Shown piece after piece: positions 51,252 through 60,593 of a stretch of DNA of 64,000 nucleotides. The stretch spans positions 157,001 to 221,000 of the forward strand of contig NZ_SBFF01000005.1 of the NCBI RefSeq assembly GCF_004151485.1, in the 5' to 3' direction. Origin of the DNA: Sphingosinicella sp. CPCC 101087. GTDB taxonomy: Bacteria; Pseudomonadota; Alphaproteobacteria; Sphingomonadales; Sphingomonadaceae. A program made the translations under genes and the position numbers. A model generated the notes under the pieces. It was not told where the DNA came from and made no database searches. It saw only the letters and a program-made list of their open reading frames with translations. Numbering within the stretch: the stretch's first letter is position 1; each line of letters starts with the position of its first letter.

Positions 51252-51974
51252 ATGGCACGAGTTGCAGTCGTCACCGGGGGCACCCGCGGCATCGGGGAGG
51301 CGATCAGCGTCGCGCTCAGGGATGCGGGCGTGACCGTCGCTGCCAATTATGCGGGCAATGACGAGAAAGCGCGCGAGTTCACCGCGCGAACCGGTATCAA
51401 GGCCTACAGATGGGACGTGTCGGACTTCGACGCCTGCCAGAACGGCGTCAGGGAGATTGAAGGCGAGCTCGGGCCGGTCGACGTGTTGGTCAACAATGCC
51501 GGAATCACCCGCGACGGCACGATGAAACGGATGACGCCGGCGATGTGGAACGAGGTGATCGGCGTCAATCTGGGCGGCTGCTTCAACATGGCCAAGGCGG
51601 TCTGGAACGGCATGAACGAGCGCAAGCATGGCCGCATCGTCAATATCGGCTCGATCAACGGACAGGCCGGGCAATATGGCCAGGTCAACTATGCCGCCGC
51701 CAAATCGGGCATTCACGGCTTCACCAAGGCGCTCGCGCAGGAAGGCGCGCGCGCCGGCATCACGGTCAACGCCATCGCGCCCGGCTATATCGACACGGAG
51801 ATGGTGGCGGCGGTGCCGCCCGACGTCCTGGAGAAGATCGTCGCGCGCATCCCGGTCGGCCGGCTCGGCCACGCGGAGGAGATTGCCCGCGGCGTCGCCT
51901 TCCTCTGCTCGGAGGATGCCGGCTTCATCACCGGATCGACGCTTTCGATCAACGGCGGCCAGCATATGTATTGA
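51252..51974 (+). CDS. phbB: acetoacetyl-CoA reductase
   Basis: 240 residues. Reduces acetoacetyl-CoA to (R)-3-hydroxybutyryl-CoA for polyhydroxybutyrate. VTGGTRGIGEAISVAL near residue 7, NNAGITRDGTMKRMTPAMWN near 85, catalytic Ser/Tyr/Lys in NIGSINGQAGQYGQVNYAAA followed by KSG, and GYIDTEMVAAVPPDVLEKIV as in PhaB/PhbB. AAAGGAGAGG precedes the ATG. No phaA or phaC is adjacent. The other PHB-related gene is bdhA at 2.2 kb. Confidence 0.93.
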   Translation: MARVAVVTGGTRGIGEAISVALRDAGVTVAANYAGNDEKAREFTARTGIKAYRWDVSDFDACQNGVREIEGELGPVDVLVNNAGITRDGTMKRMTPAMWNEVIGVNLGGCFNMAKAVWNGMNERKHGRIVNIGSINGQAGQYGQVNYAAAKSGIHGFTKALAQEGARAGITVNAIAPGYIDTEMVAAVPPDVLEKIVARIPVGRLGHAEEIARGVAFLCSEDAGFITGSTLSINGGQHMY

Positions 51975-52018
51975 GCCGACCCGTCGGCCCGATTCATCGT
52001 AGCGGAAGGTGAGTCCCG

Positions 52019-52246
52019 GTGGGACCGGTAAAGCGATCGATCATGATTGCCGGCCATGCCACGTCGGTCAGCCTGGAGCCGGCCTTCTGGGACGCTTTGG
52101 GCGAGGCCGCCGCGGAGGAAGGCGTGCCGCTCAACGCGTTGGTGGCTCGGATCGATGCCGATCGCATCCGCGCGGCCGATCCGCCCAACCTGGCCAGCGC
52201 CATCCGGGTCTGGCTGTTCGAACGGTGCCGGTCGGGAAAGGGCTGA
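52019..52246 (+). CDS. ribbon-helix-helix domain protein (RHH_4)
   Basis: 75 residues starting at GTG with AAGG nine bases upstream. The family pattern is complete: KRSIMIAGHATSVSLEPAFW, DALGEAAAEEGVPLNALVAR, IDADR, then PPNLASAIRVWLFE. RHH_4 proteins are small putative DNA-binding regulators in alphaproteobacteria. Lies 44 bases after phbB in the same direction and may share its transcript. Target unknown. Confidence 0.88.
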   Translation: MGPVKRSIMIAGHATSVSLEPAFWDALGEAAAEEGVPLNALVARIDADRIRAADPPNLASAIRVWLFERCRSGKG

Positions 52247-52357
52247 CGGAGCCTGTCCGCCGAACCTCGCGACGGTTGCTCGGCAGGGAACCGGCGGCGC
52301 GAGCTTCCGTTCGGCCGGGAGCCGGCTCCGGCCCATCATGACGAAGGAAGCTCTGAC

Positions 52358-53227
52358 ATGTCCCAGATCGACGCCGCTCTCTCCGGCCAGTTCGCGATCG
52401 GCGGCGATCTCACGGTCAATCGGCTCGGCTTCGGGGCGATGCGGATCACCGGTCCCGGGATCTGGGGAGAGCCCGAAGACCGGGCCGAGGCCCTTCGGGT
52501 GCTCGCGCGCCTGCCCGGGCTCGGCGTCAACTTCATCGACACGGCCGATAGCTACGGCCCCTTCGTCAGCGAAGAGCTCATCGCCGACGCGCTCCACCCC
52601 TATGAGGGCCTGGCGATCGCCACGAAAGGCGGCCTGGTGCGGCCGGGCCTCACCGACGGCCCCTGGCCCGCGGTGGGCGATCCGAACTATCTCGGCCAAT
52701 GCGTGCGCATGAGCCTGAGGCGCCTGAAGGTCGACCGCATCGACCTTTGGCAGCTCCATCGTATCGATCCGAAGGTGCCTCGCGACGAGCAGTTCGGCGC
52801 CATTCGCGAATTCATCGACCAGGGCTTCATCCGGCATGCCGGCCTGAGCCAGGTCACGATCGAGGAGATCGAGGCGGCGAGCAGGGTCTTCCCGGTGGCG
52901 ACCGTGCAGAATCGCTACAACCTGGTCGATCGCGCCGACGAGGACGTCCTCGAATATTGCGAAGCGAACGGGATCGGGTTCATCCCCTGGTATCCGCTCG
53001 CGGCGGGCGACCTCGCCCGGCCCGGGGGCCCGGTCGACACGCTTGCGAAGGCCAAGGGGGCCACGCCCGGCCAGATCGCGCTTGCCTGGATGCTGAGGCG
53101 CAGTCCCGTCATGCTGCCGATCCCCGGCACCGGCCGGGTCGCCCATCTCGAGGAGAATGTCGCCGCCGCCGCCGTGACCCTCACCGACGGCGAATATGCC
53201 GAGCTGGATGCCGCCTCGCCGGCCTGA
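52358..53227 (+). CDS. aldo/keto reductase
   Basis: 289 residues, NADPH-dependent reductase with a TIM barrel. Tetrad residues: Asp and Tyr in [18 protein letters not shown] (about residues 57-66), Lys in [13 protein letters not shown] and His in [13 protein letters not shown]. Resembles the YdbC/PLR type acting on aldehydes or pyridoxal; the substrate is not determined. Upstream ribosome site GAAGGAAG. Last gene before the convergent glutamate dehydrogenase; the 180 bases between hold nothing recognisable. Confidence 0.92.
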   Translation: MSQIDAALSGQFAIGGDLTVNRLGFGAMRITGPGIWGEPEDRAEALRVLARLPGLGVNFIDTADSYGPFVSEELIADALHPYEGLAIATKGGLVRPGLTDGPWPAVGDPNYLGQCVRMSLRRLKVDRIDLWQLHRIDPKVPRDEQFGAIREFIDQGFIRHAGLSQVTIEEIEAASRVFPVATVQNRYNLVDRADEDVLEYCEANGIGFIPWYPLAAGDLARPGGPVDTLAKAKGATPGQIALAWMLRRSPVMLPIPGTGRVAHLEENVAAAAVTLTDGEYAELDAASPA

Positions 53228-53407
53228 CTCGAGACCGGTTGCCATTCGGCCGCTCCGCCGGCCGCCCGTCGTTCGTGAAGGCGCATGCAGACCAGATGGC
53301 GGCATTTTGCCAGGGCGCACTGAACAGCGCCGGCGCCAAGGCCCACGGCCGCGAAGCCGCCGCGCCTCGCCATTGCACACGTCGCACGAGAGCCCGGGGC
53401 GCGCTCT

Positions 53408-56400
53408 CTACCGCGCCAGGAGCACTCGTGCCTGCGTCGCGATCTGGGCGAGCATCGGTGCGGTGATCGTCGAGGCGGTGCGAGCGCGCTGGATAGTGTG
53501 GCGGAACTGCTGGATGCGCGGGCCCTGTTCCGCGACCCATTTGTTCACCGTCGCCTCCGGATCGGCCGCCTCGCGGCGGTCGAGGAATTCCAGCCGGAGC
53601 TGCTCGAAGTCGCGGGCGAGGCCGGCGGTCAGGAGCCGCTCCCACTGGTCGCGCGCCTCGAACTGGTTGGCCGCATGCTGTGCCCAGTCGAGACCGAGCG
53701 CCTCCCCCAGACGGGTATAGGCCTTGGTGAGCTCGATCTCGTCCACCCCGGTCTTGCGGCCGAGGCCGGCGAGGCCGATGCCGCCGTTGAGCTCGAACAG
53801 CCGGACGATGGGATCGACCAGGTCGGGCGGACCGCCCAGCTGCTCTAGCTGGGCGCGCATGCCGCTCGCCTCAGCGCGGGGCTCGGGACGAAGCAGGTCG
53901 CCGAGGGCGCCGGTGAGCTTGTCGAGACCGGGCCGCAGCCGCTCGACGATTTCGCCCGGCTTTAGGTCGGGCGACGTGCTGCGCAGCAGGTCGGCGACGT
54001 GGAACTGAAGGCCGGCGGCCGCCTGGTCGAACAAGGCGAGCCTGACCTGCTCCGGCACGTCGGCCCGGTCGAGGTCGGTCCATAGCTGCTGCATCCCGAA
54101 CAGGCGCTCGGCGGCAACGAAAGCGGCAGCCGCCTGGCCGAACGCGGCGCCTTCCTCCTCCGTCAGCGAGAAGGGCGCGATGATCCCGAGCCGGTTGACG
54201 AAACGGTTGGCGATCTTGGTCGCAATGATCTCCCGACGCAGCCGGTGACGAAGGATGGCGTCGCGCTGACGCTCCTGCATCTGAGGCGGGAAGGCGGCGA
54301 GCAGCTCCGGCTCCAGCGTCGGATCGTCGGTGAAGGCGGCGGCTTCGATCGCCGACTGGAGCCGCATCTTCGAGGTCGACAGGAGGACCGCCAGCTCGGG
54401 CCGGGTCAGGCCCTGATTCTGCTGGGCGCGCCGCAGCAGTTCCTCATTGCTCTCGAGTCCCTCGACCGCCCGGTTCAGCCGGCCGCTTTCCTCGAGGATC
54501 TCGATCACCCGGACATATTGCGGAAGCGCGCGCGCACCGCCTCGCTCGGCGATCGAAAGCGCGAGCGTCTGCAGGCGGTTGTCCTCGAGCACCAGCGCCG
54601 CGACCTCGTCGGTCATCTCGGCGAGCAGGAGGTTGCGCTCCTCGAACTCGAGCCGGCCCTCCGCCATCTCCCGATTGAGCGGGATCTTGATGTTGACCTC
54701 ATTGTCCGAGCAGTCGACGCCGGCGGAATTGTCGATGAAGTCGGTGTTGATCCGTCCGCCATGGCGCGAGAATTCGATCCGGCCGGCCTGGGTGACGGCG
54801 AGGTTTGCGCCCTCGCCGATCACCTTGGCGCGGAGCTCGGCCGCATTGATCCGGACCGAATCGTTGCCCGGATCGCCGACTTCGGCATGGCCTTCGCCCT
54901 TCGCCTTGATGTAGGTGCCGATGCCGCCGAACCAGAGCAGGTCGACAGGGCTCCTGAGGATGGCGGTGATCAGGGCGCTGGGCTCGATCTCTTCCGCTTC
55001 GATCTGGAGCAGCGCTCGCACTTCGGGACTCAGCGGAATCGATTTCTGGCTGCGCGGGAAGACGCCGCCGCCTGTCGAGATCAAAGCCTTGTCATAGTCG
55101 CTCCAGGAAGATCGCGGCAGTTCGAACAGGCGCTGGCGTTCCTTCCAGCTTGCTTCGGGGTCGGGATTGGGATCGAGGAAGATGTGCCGATGATCGAACG
55201 CGGCGACCAGCCTGATCGCCTTCGAGAGCAGCATGCCGTTGCCGAAGACGTCGCCGGACATGTCACCGACGCCGGCGACGGTGACCGGATCCGCCTGGAC
55301 GTCGATCCCCATTTCCAGGAAGTGGCGCTGCACCGAGATCCAGCCGCCGCGGGCGGTGATGCCCATCGCCTTGTGGTCGTAGCCCTGGCTCCCGCCCGAT
55401 GCGAAGGCGTCGCCGAGCCAAAAGCCCTGCGATACGGCAATATCGTTGGCGACGTCGGAGAAGGTCGCGGTTCCCTTGTCGGCGGCGACGACGAAATAGG
55501 GATCGTCGCCATCGCGCACCACGACCTGGGGCGGGTGAACGATCTTGTCGTCGACGATATTGTCGGTGACCGACAGCAGGGCGCGGATGAAGATGCGGTA
55601 GGATTCGGTGCCTTCCGCCAGCCAGGCGTCGCGATCGGCCGCGGCCGGAAGCTGCTTGGGATAGAAGCCGCCCTTCGCGCCCGTCGGGACAATGACCGCA
55701 TTCTTGACGAGCTGCGCCTTCATCAGGCCGAGGATCTCGGTGCGGAAGTCGTCGCGCCGGTCGGACCAGCGCAAGCCGCCGCGTGCGATCGGGCCGCCGC
55801 GCAGGTGGATGCCCTCCAGCCGCGGGCTGTACACCCAGATCTCGCGCCACGGCAAAGGCGCCGGCAGGCCGGGAACCTTGGCCGAATCGAGCTTGAAGGC
55901 CATCGCCTCGGCGCCGGCCGGAGCGAAGGCGTTGGTCCGCAGGACGGCCGTGATGACGCCGCGGAACAGGCGAAGGATGCGATCTTCGTCGATCGCGGCA
56001 ACCGCGGCGAGGCCCTGGTTGATCCGCTGCTCGGCCGCGCGAACCGCGGCGTCGCGATCGCCCTCGGCGGCAGGATCGTGCATCGCGTCGAACAAGGCGA
56101 TGAGGCCCTTTGTCACGTCCGGCGCGCGGCGCAGCGCGTCGACGACGGTGATCATCGAATAAGAGAGGCCGGTCTGGCGCAGATAGCGGAACCAGGCGCG
56201 GAACAGCACGACGTCGCGCGGCCCCAGCCCCGCGGAGACGATCAGCTGATTGAAGGGATCATTCTCGGCGCGCCCCTCGAGCACGGCAGCGACGGCACGC
56301 TCGACCAAGGCGGCGCGGCCGAGCACGGCCGACGCCTGGCCTCCGCCGGGTACTTCCAGGGTGAAATCCGAAATGTGCGCATAGTCGGCGACCAGCGATG

Positions 56401-58069
56401 TCGGGATTTCCTCGAGCACACGGAAGCCGAAATTCTCGAGCACCGGAACCGCCTCGGAAAGCGGGATCATCGCGGCGCAGCGATAGGTCTTGAGGTGCAG
56501 GCGATCCGGGGAGTCGCCCTCGCGGCCGAACAGGCGCACGTCCCGTGCCGCAGCGCCTGCCAGGCGATGGACCCGAACCACGTCCTGGGCTGCTTCGTCC
56601 ACGGCGGTGCGGATGCGATAGCCTTCGGGAAAGCGGGAGAGATAGGTGATGGCGAGCCGGGTGGCGCGCCCGCTGCCGACCAGCGCGCCCAGGGCCTCCT
56701 CGACCCGCGGCTCCCAGCCGAGCACCATGGCGTCCAGGCGGCGGTCCAGGTCGGCCACGTCGGGATCCGGAGTCCCCGGATCGACCGAGAGGGTGAAGCG
56801 CACGAGGGCGAGATCGCCGTCGCCGAGATCGACCGACCAATTGTTGATGCGCCCGCCCGATGCGGCCGCGATCATGTCGCCGATCGCGATCCGTCGGCGC
56901 GTGGTGAGCTCGTCGCGCGGCAGCCAGACGAAGGCGAACAGGTGGCCCTTGAGGATCGACCGGACCAGCATCAATGTCGGGCGGGGCCGGTCGGCCAGCG
57001 ACATGGCGGTGACGACCAGTTCCTTCACCGATTCGTGCGGCAAGTTGATCAGCAGGTCGTGCGGAAGCGAGGTAACCGCGTGCCGCAGCCCCTTGCCGCT
57101 ATGCCCGTTCGGATCGAATCCGAACTCGCGCTCCAGATCGGCCAGAAGGCGGCGAAGCACCGGAACGTCCTCGACCTGGGCGGTGAGGGCCTGGCTGGTC
57201 CACAGACCGGCATGGACGCCGATGCCGACGATCCTGTCGCCGTCCCGGAGCGGCACGACGACGAGGTCGAGCGGAACGCGCCGATGCACGGTGGAGCGCC
57301 GGTCGGCCTTGGCGATGAGCGGGACGGCGCCGCCCTGCTCGAAATAGCGGATCGCGCCCATGCAGCCGCCTTCGTCGGTCGGCTCGCCGGGCAGCCGGAA
57401 CAGGCCCAGCGCCGAATCGGGCGCGCCGGTCGGGCGCTCGACATGGTAGCCGAGCAGGGTCATCGCGCCGTCGGCGAACCAGCGCAGCAAGGCGGCGCCT
57501 TCCTCGTCGTCCCGAACCAGATCGGCGTCGTCGCGCATGCGCTGCTGCATCGCCCGCCAGTCGCTCACCGCGGCCCGCACGTCGGCAAGGACTCGGTGCA
57601 GCTCCGACAGAAGCTCGGCGCGGGTGCGGGCATCGGCGCGGTCGACCTCGATATACATGATCGATTCGCGCCGCTCGAGATCGGCGCAGAGCGGCTCGAC
57701 CGACTCGAGGCTGCCGTGCGAGTCACGTTGGACGCATACCACCGGGTGAAGCAGGCGATGGATGATGAGGCCGCGCGCGGCGATCGCTGCCGCGACCGAA
57801 TCCACCAGGAAGGGCATGTCGTCATTGACGATGCAGATCCGCATCCGCCGTCGCCCGAGCTGGGTGCCGGCCGATTCGAGCCGGACGATAGCCGTTCCGG
57901 AGGGGCGTCGCGCGGCGCAGGCTATGATGAACGCGGCCGCGTCGCGGCAATCCTCCTCGCCAAATCCGTCCAGTTCGCCGGGGAGGGCATCCTGGAGCAA
58001 GGCATGAGCCAGGCTGTCGCACAGCCGTTGGCGCGCGGCTTCCCCCGCAACCATGCTATCCGCTTTCAT
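53408..58069 (-). CDS. gdhB: NAD-specific glutamate dehydrogenase, large (about 180 kDa) type
   Basis: Converts glutamate to 2-oxoglutarate and ammonia with NAD. 1553 residues, typical of the large GDH class. N-terminal ACT-like regulatory part (RICIVNDDMPFLVDSVAAAI), then a long regulatory region, the catalytic core in the middle with GGPIARGGLRWSDRRDDFRT, APTGAKGGF-type VIVPTGAKGGFYPKQLP, and the NAD domain around VAGVGDMSGDVFGNGMLLSK. ATG 58069 (MKADSMVAGEAARQRL) is chosen: GGGAG lies eight to nine bases upstream, and the open frame before it has no family character. Usually allosteric and catabolic. Its opposite strand is open for over 1,400 codons, a composition effect. Confidence 0.95.
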   Translation of the reverse strand: MKADSMVAGEAARQRLCDSLAHALLQDALPGELDGFGEEDCRDAAAFIIACAARRPSGTAIVRLESAGTQLGRRRMRICIVNDDMPFLVDSVAAAIAARGLIIHRLLHPVVCVQRDSHGSLESVEPLCADLERRESIMYIEVDRADARTRAELLSELHRVLADVRAAVSDWRAMQQRMRDDADLVRDDEEGAALLRWFADGAMTLLGYHVERPTGAPDSALGLFRLPGEPTDEGGCMGAIRYFEQGGAVPLIAKADRRSTVHRRVPLDLVVVPLRDGDRIVGIGVHAGLWTSQALTAQVEDVPVLRRLLADLEREFGFDPNGHSGKGLRHAVTSLPHDLLINLPHESVKELVVTAMSLADRPRPTLMLVRSILKGHLFAFVWLPRDELTTRRRIAIGDMIAAASGGRINNWSVDLGDGDLALVRFTLSVDPGTPDPDVADLDRRLDAMVLGWEPRVEEALGALVGSGRATRLAITYLSRFPEGYRIRTAVDEAAQDVVRVHRLAGAAARDVRLFGREGDSPDRLHLKTYRCAAMIPLSEAVPVLENFGFRVLEEIPTSLVADYAHISDFTLEVPGGGQASAVLGRAALVERAVAAVLEGRAENDPFNQLIVSAGLGPRDVVLFRAWFRYLRQTGLSYSMITVVDALRRAPDVTKGLIALFDAMHDPAAEGDRDAAVRAAEQRINQGLAAVAAIDEDRILRLFRGVITAVLRTNAFAPAGAEAMAFKLDSAKVPGLPAPLPWREIWVYSPRLEGIHLRGGPIARGGLRWSDRRDDFRTEILGLMKAQLVKNAVIVPTGAKGGFYPKQLPAAADRDAWLAEGTESYRIFIRALLSVTDNIVDDKIVHPPQVVVRDGDDPYFVVAADKGTATFSDVANDIAVSQGFWLGDAFASGGSQGYDHKAMGITARGGWISVQRHFLEMGIDVQADPVTVAGVGDMSGDVFGNGMLLSKAIRLVAAFDHRHIFLDPNPDPEASWKERQRLFELPRSSWSDYDKALISTGGGVFPRSQKSIPLSPEVRALLQIEAEEIEPSALITAILRSPVDLLWFGGIGTYIKAKGEGHAEVGDPGNDSVRINAAELRAKVIGEGANLAVTQAGRIEFSRHGGRINTDFIDNSAGVDCSDNEVNIKIPLNREMAEGRLEFEERNLLLAEMTDEVAALVLEDNRLQTLALSIAERGGARALPQYVRVIEILEESGRLNRAVEGLESNEELLRRAQQNQGLTRPELAVLLSTSKMRLQSAIEAAAFTDDPTLEPELLAAFPPQMQERQRDAILRHRLRREIIATKIANRFVNRLGIIAPFSLTEEEGAAFGQAAAAFVAAERLFGMQQLWTDLDRADVPEQVRLALFDQAAAGLQFHVADLLRSTSPDLKPGEIVERLRPGLDKLTGALGDLLRPEPRAEASGMRAQLEQLGGPPDLVDPIVRLFELNGGIGLAGLGRKTGVDEIELTKAYTRLGEALGLDWAQHAANQFEARDQWERLLTAGLARDFEQLRLEFLDRREAADPEATVNKWVAEQGPRIQQFRHTIQRARTASTITAPMLAQIATQARVLLAR

Positions 58070-58124
58070 AAGGTCGGCTCCCGGGACTGGCAGGGCCGGC
58101 ACAAGGGGGCCCGCATGGGCCGGG

Positions 58125-58154
58125 CCTATAGACCCGCCTCCAGTAGCGCGGCAA
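58125..58154 (-). promoter_or_regulatory. candidate promoter of the glutamate dehydrogenase gene
   Basis: On the minus strand TTGCCG (58154-58149) and TATAGG (58130-58125) are 18 bases apart; transcription would start about 50 bases before the gene. Confidence 0.4.
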
Positions 58155-58736
58155 GGCTGCGCCCGCCCCAGCCAACGCGATTCGGCGATCCTGCCGCGCA
58201 TTCCGCACGTGCCGTGGCGCGTGCGGGCGCCCGGGCCTCCGTCATTCCGGCGAGGACGATCGTGTCGGCCGGTCAGGTGCCGGTGCCGGCAGAAGAGGGC
58301 GCGCGCCGTACACCGCTCATCGGACCGCCAGTTGCGCACCGCCTGGCGAGTGAAATTGACGAAATTGACGGTCGTTACGCGCGCGCGCCTGCGCCCGCGC
58401 GACCCCCGATGGCCGGCACTCCTTCGCAGACGACCGGACAAGTCCTTTTCACGGATCAAAGAGCCGGTCCCTCCGCCACCGGGTGCGCGAAGGGCTTCAT
58501 CATTCCGATGTCATGACAAGCGACGGCTGGATTCGCTTCGTTCCTGGGCCGCGGGGATCGCGCCGACTGGGCGAAGAGTGATTTCGCTGCCGCCGCGGTT
58601 CCGACAGTCAAGAGAACATAAACAGAACGAAAAGTCAAGGGAGGAAATTGCGGAGCGCTGCTGCGCAGGGAGCGAAGCGCCACATCCTCCTGAAAAACGT
58701 CGGCAGGCCCGGCGAAGCTCCGGACCGGGTTCGAGA
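58155..58736. other. gene-free interval with one LexA-like site
   Basis: No convincing coding region on either strand between the glutamate dehydrogenase promoter and the PAS gene. The left part is very GC-rich; the right part (58600-58650) is clearly richer in A. Two direct AAATTGACG copies lie near 58351-58368. A GAAC-N7-GAAC sequence (next entry) lies in the A-rich part. Confidence 0.5.
58614..58628. promoter_or_regulatory. LexA-box-like sequence (GTTC-N7-GTTC type)
   Basis: GAACATAAACAGAAC is the reverse complement of the alphaproteobacterial SOS operator GTTC-N7-GTTC. It lies in a gene-free A-rich stretch with TTGACT just beyond it on the minus strand. No SOS gene is adjacent, and about two such matches are expected by chance in 64 kb. 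Confidence 0.3.
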
Positions 58737-60056
58737 TCAGGCCGCGCTCTTGCGGATGGCCTGCTCGACCAGCTTCTCGTCGCTGACCGGGGCCAGGATA
58801 GCGAGCCGATCCTGGTCTCGGCGCGCGATCAGCAGGACGAAGTCGCCACTGCTCGCATCGACCGGCACGTCGACCTGCGCCAGCACCGGCGCGGTGCGAA
58901 GGCGCTCACGCACTTCCTGCCAAGGATCCGGTCGGGACGCCGGACGGCGGGCGCGGCGCTCGGCCTGAACGATGCCCTTGAGGCCGCCTTCGAAGGCGGC
59001 GAGATATTCGGCGAGCGCGCCCTGAGGCAGGCCCTCACGCTGCGCCCAGCACAAGGCGGCGGCGAATTCGGTGAGTCGGGTCTTGTCGTAGCCGGCGCCG
59101 AAGACGAGCTTCACGATCGGGGTCATCGGCGCCCGGGCCTGGACCTTCAGGCCGGCATCCGCGAGCAGGTCGGCATAGGTGTCGACGTCGCGATCGGCGG
59201 CCAGTGCGAAATCGTAAGCGAGACCCAATGCCCGGTAGAGGGCGGCGCGGCCGCGCTGCTCGGACCCGGCGGCGCGCTCGGCGGAGACGCGCGCGGCGTG
59301 GAGGCGATCGGCGAGAGCGGCGTCGGCGGGCAGCGGCAGCTGCGGATCCTCATCTTCCTCTTCCCACAGGCCGAGCGTCGGCGCGGCGTCGCGCCCGATC
59401 GGCCCCCCTGCGGGCTGCGGCTCTGCCAGCTCGGCATTGGGGCCGTCGGCCCAGACCGGGCATTCGCCGACCGACGGGGTCGCGGCGATCGCGCGGTCGA
59501 CCTCGGTTTCCAGCGCGTGCGCGGTGCCGTTGTCGGCGAGCTCCTTCCAGTTGATGACCCCGTAGATGAAGTCGATCGACTCGCCGTCGGAGGAAAGCGG
59601 CATCAAGATGCCGCGATAGAGCATATTGTGGCCGCGCTGGCCGAGGAATTCGGCCTCGAAGCCGATCGGGGCGCGGTTGGCGATGATCTGCATATAATGG
59701 TCGGTCAGGCGCGACAGCAGCGAGCGCGCCGGGACCTGGCTGATGTGGCGGATCGTCTGGTCGAGCTCGCATTCGGCGCGGAGCGCGCGGCCGAGGAAGG
59801 CGATTTCAGGGTCCTGCGGGTCGCTCGAGAAATCGAGCAGGACGCTGTGCCCGCCGAAATCCTCGATGGTGTGCGGATCGACATCGTTGATTGACGGATA
59901 GGGACGGCCGTTCAGCAGCGACACCCAATAATTGTAGGCGCGCACGTGCATCCGGCGTTCGTCTATGCCGATCTCCGGGGGCCGCTCGATGGCCGGCTCG
60001 TCGTCATGCGCCTGAGCCACGACCGCTTCGTCTTCAAATCCCCGCATGCTATCCAT
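58737..60056 (-). CDS. PAS domain protein (PAS_5-like), function unknown
   Basis: 439 residues, soluble. The N-terminal domain (about residues 35-190) fits the PAS_5 family: RAYNYWVSLLNGRPYPSIND, IEDFGGHSVLLDFSSDPQDP, EIAFLGRALRAECELDQTIR, FEAEFLGQRGHNMLYRGILM. A Pro/Glu-rich linker and a second, Ala-rich helical domain follow (from about residue 260; GRAALYRALGLAYDFALAAD), without a kinase, GGDEF or HTH output. ATG 60056 has AGGGA nine bases upstream. Alone and upstream of the gdh gene on the same strand, but separated by about 670 bases. Confidence 0.75.
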   Translation of the reverse strand: MDSMRGFEDEAVVAQAHDDEPAIERPPEIGIDERRMHVRAYNYWVSLLNGRPYPSINDVDPHTIEDFGGHSVLLDFSSDPQDPEIAFLGRALRAECELDQTIRHISQVPARSLLSRLTDHYMQIIANRAPIGFEAEFLGQRGHNMLYRGILMPLSSDGESIDFIYGVINWKELADNGTAHALETEVDRAIAATPSVGECPVWADGPNAELAEPQPAGGPIGRDAAPTLGLWEEEDEDPQLPLPADAALADRLHAARVSAERAAGSEQRGRAALYRALGLAYDFALAADRDVDTYADLLADAGLKVQARAPMTPIVKLVFGAGYDKTRLTEFAAALCWAQREGLPQGALAEYLAAFEGGLKGIVQAERRARRPASRPDPWQEVRERLRTAPVLAQVDVPVDASSGDFVLLIARRDQDRLAILAPVSDEKLVEQAIRKSAA

Positions 60057-60196
60057 ATATCGGCGTCCCTGCCGCGGCTTGTCGCGGTCGGGGAAAGTTG
60101 CACCCTTCGTGGTTGAGATATGGTTAAGCCTGGGCCCGTGCGGACCGCTTGTTTTCGGCGGCACCCGCTGATAAGGCCCGCCCTCTCCTCGGGAAT

Positions 60197-60272
60197 GCCG
60201 CTTTAGCTCAGCTGGTAGAGCACATCATTCGTAATGATGGGGTCGTGGGTTCGAGTCCCCCAAGCGGCACCA
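60197..60272 (+). tRNA. tRNA-Thr, anticodon CGT
   Basis: A 76-base cloverleaf: acceptor GCCGCTT/AAGCGGC, D-arm AGCTCAGCTGGTAGAGC, anticodon stem-loop ATCATTCGTAATGAT with anticodon CGT (reads ACG), variable loop, T-arm GTGGGTTCGAGTCCCCC-like and an encoded CCA end. A-box and T-loop GTTCGAGTC are canonical. Confidence 0.97.
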
Positions 60273-60280
60273 CTTTTACC

Positions 60281-60300
60281 AATCGCGGAAACCCGCGATT
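60281..60300 (+). terminator. hairpin just after tRNA-Thr
   Basis: AATCGCGG-AAAC-CCGCGATT is a perfect 8-bp stem nine bases after the tRNA. The T-tract is poor (TT then GG), so termination is likely but not certain. The 293 bases from here to the next gene contain no recognisable feature. Confidence 0.5.
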
Positions 60301-60593
60301 TGGTGGGGTCCCCGTAGAGGGCTCCTGAGAAATGGCTGCGTCCGGCTGGCGCCGCGGCGAAGCCTCTGTCTCTCAACGTCAGCTATGCGCCAATTGTCGC
60401 CATTAGGCGCCCAAGTTTCTGATCCTGATAGCTGCCATCCGTTCAGGTGCTCAGGCGCGTCCTGCGAATGGCCGGGCCCCGGCACTTTCCGCGCGGCAGC
60501 CATGCGGAGCTTTGAAGCGGATTGCTGCCGCTCGCCAGGACGACGGCTGTGTGGAAAAAGGAAGCTGTTGGGAGGATCGCTGCCTCGTCCTAT

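Noticed and set aside
54245-58516. An open frame of about 1,420 codons on the plus strand opposite the glutamate dehydrogenase gene.
   Set aside because: The minus strand encodes a complete, recognisable enzyme. High GC at third codon positions removes stops on the opposite strand, and the antisense product has no recognisable domain.
58648-58968. A TTG-started 106-codon plus-strand frame with a good AGGGAGGAAA sequence before it, near the LexA-like site.
   Set aside because: Most of it is antisense to the PAS gene and the product is low-complexity Arg/Ser; the purine run is likely coincidental.
60276-60503. A 75-codon minus-strand frame directly behind tRNA-Thr.
   Set aside because: It ends within the hairpin after the tRNA, has no ribosome site or motif, and looks like chance open sequence.
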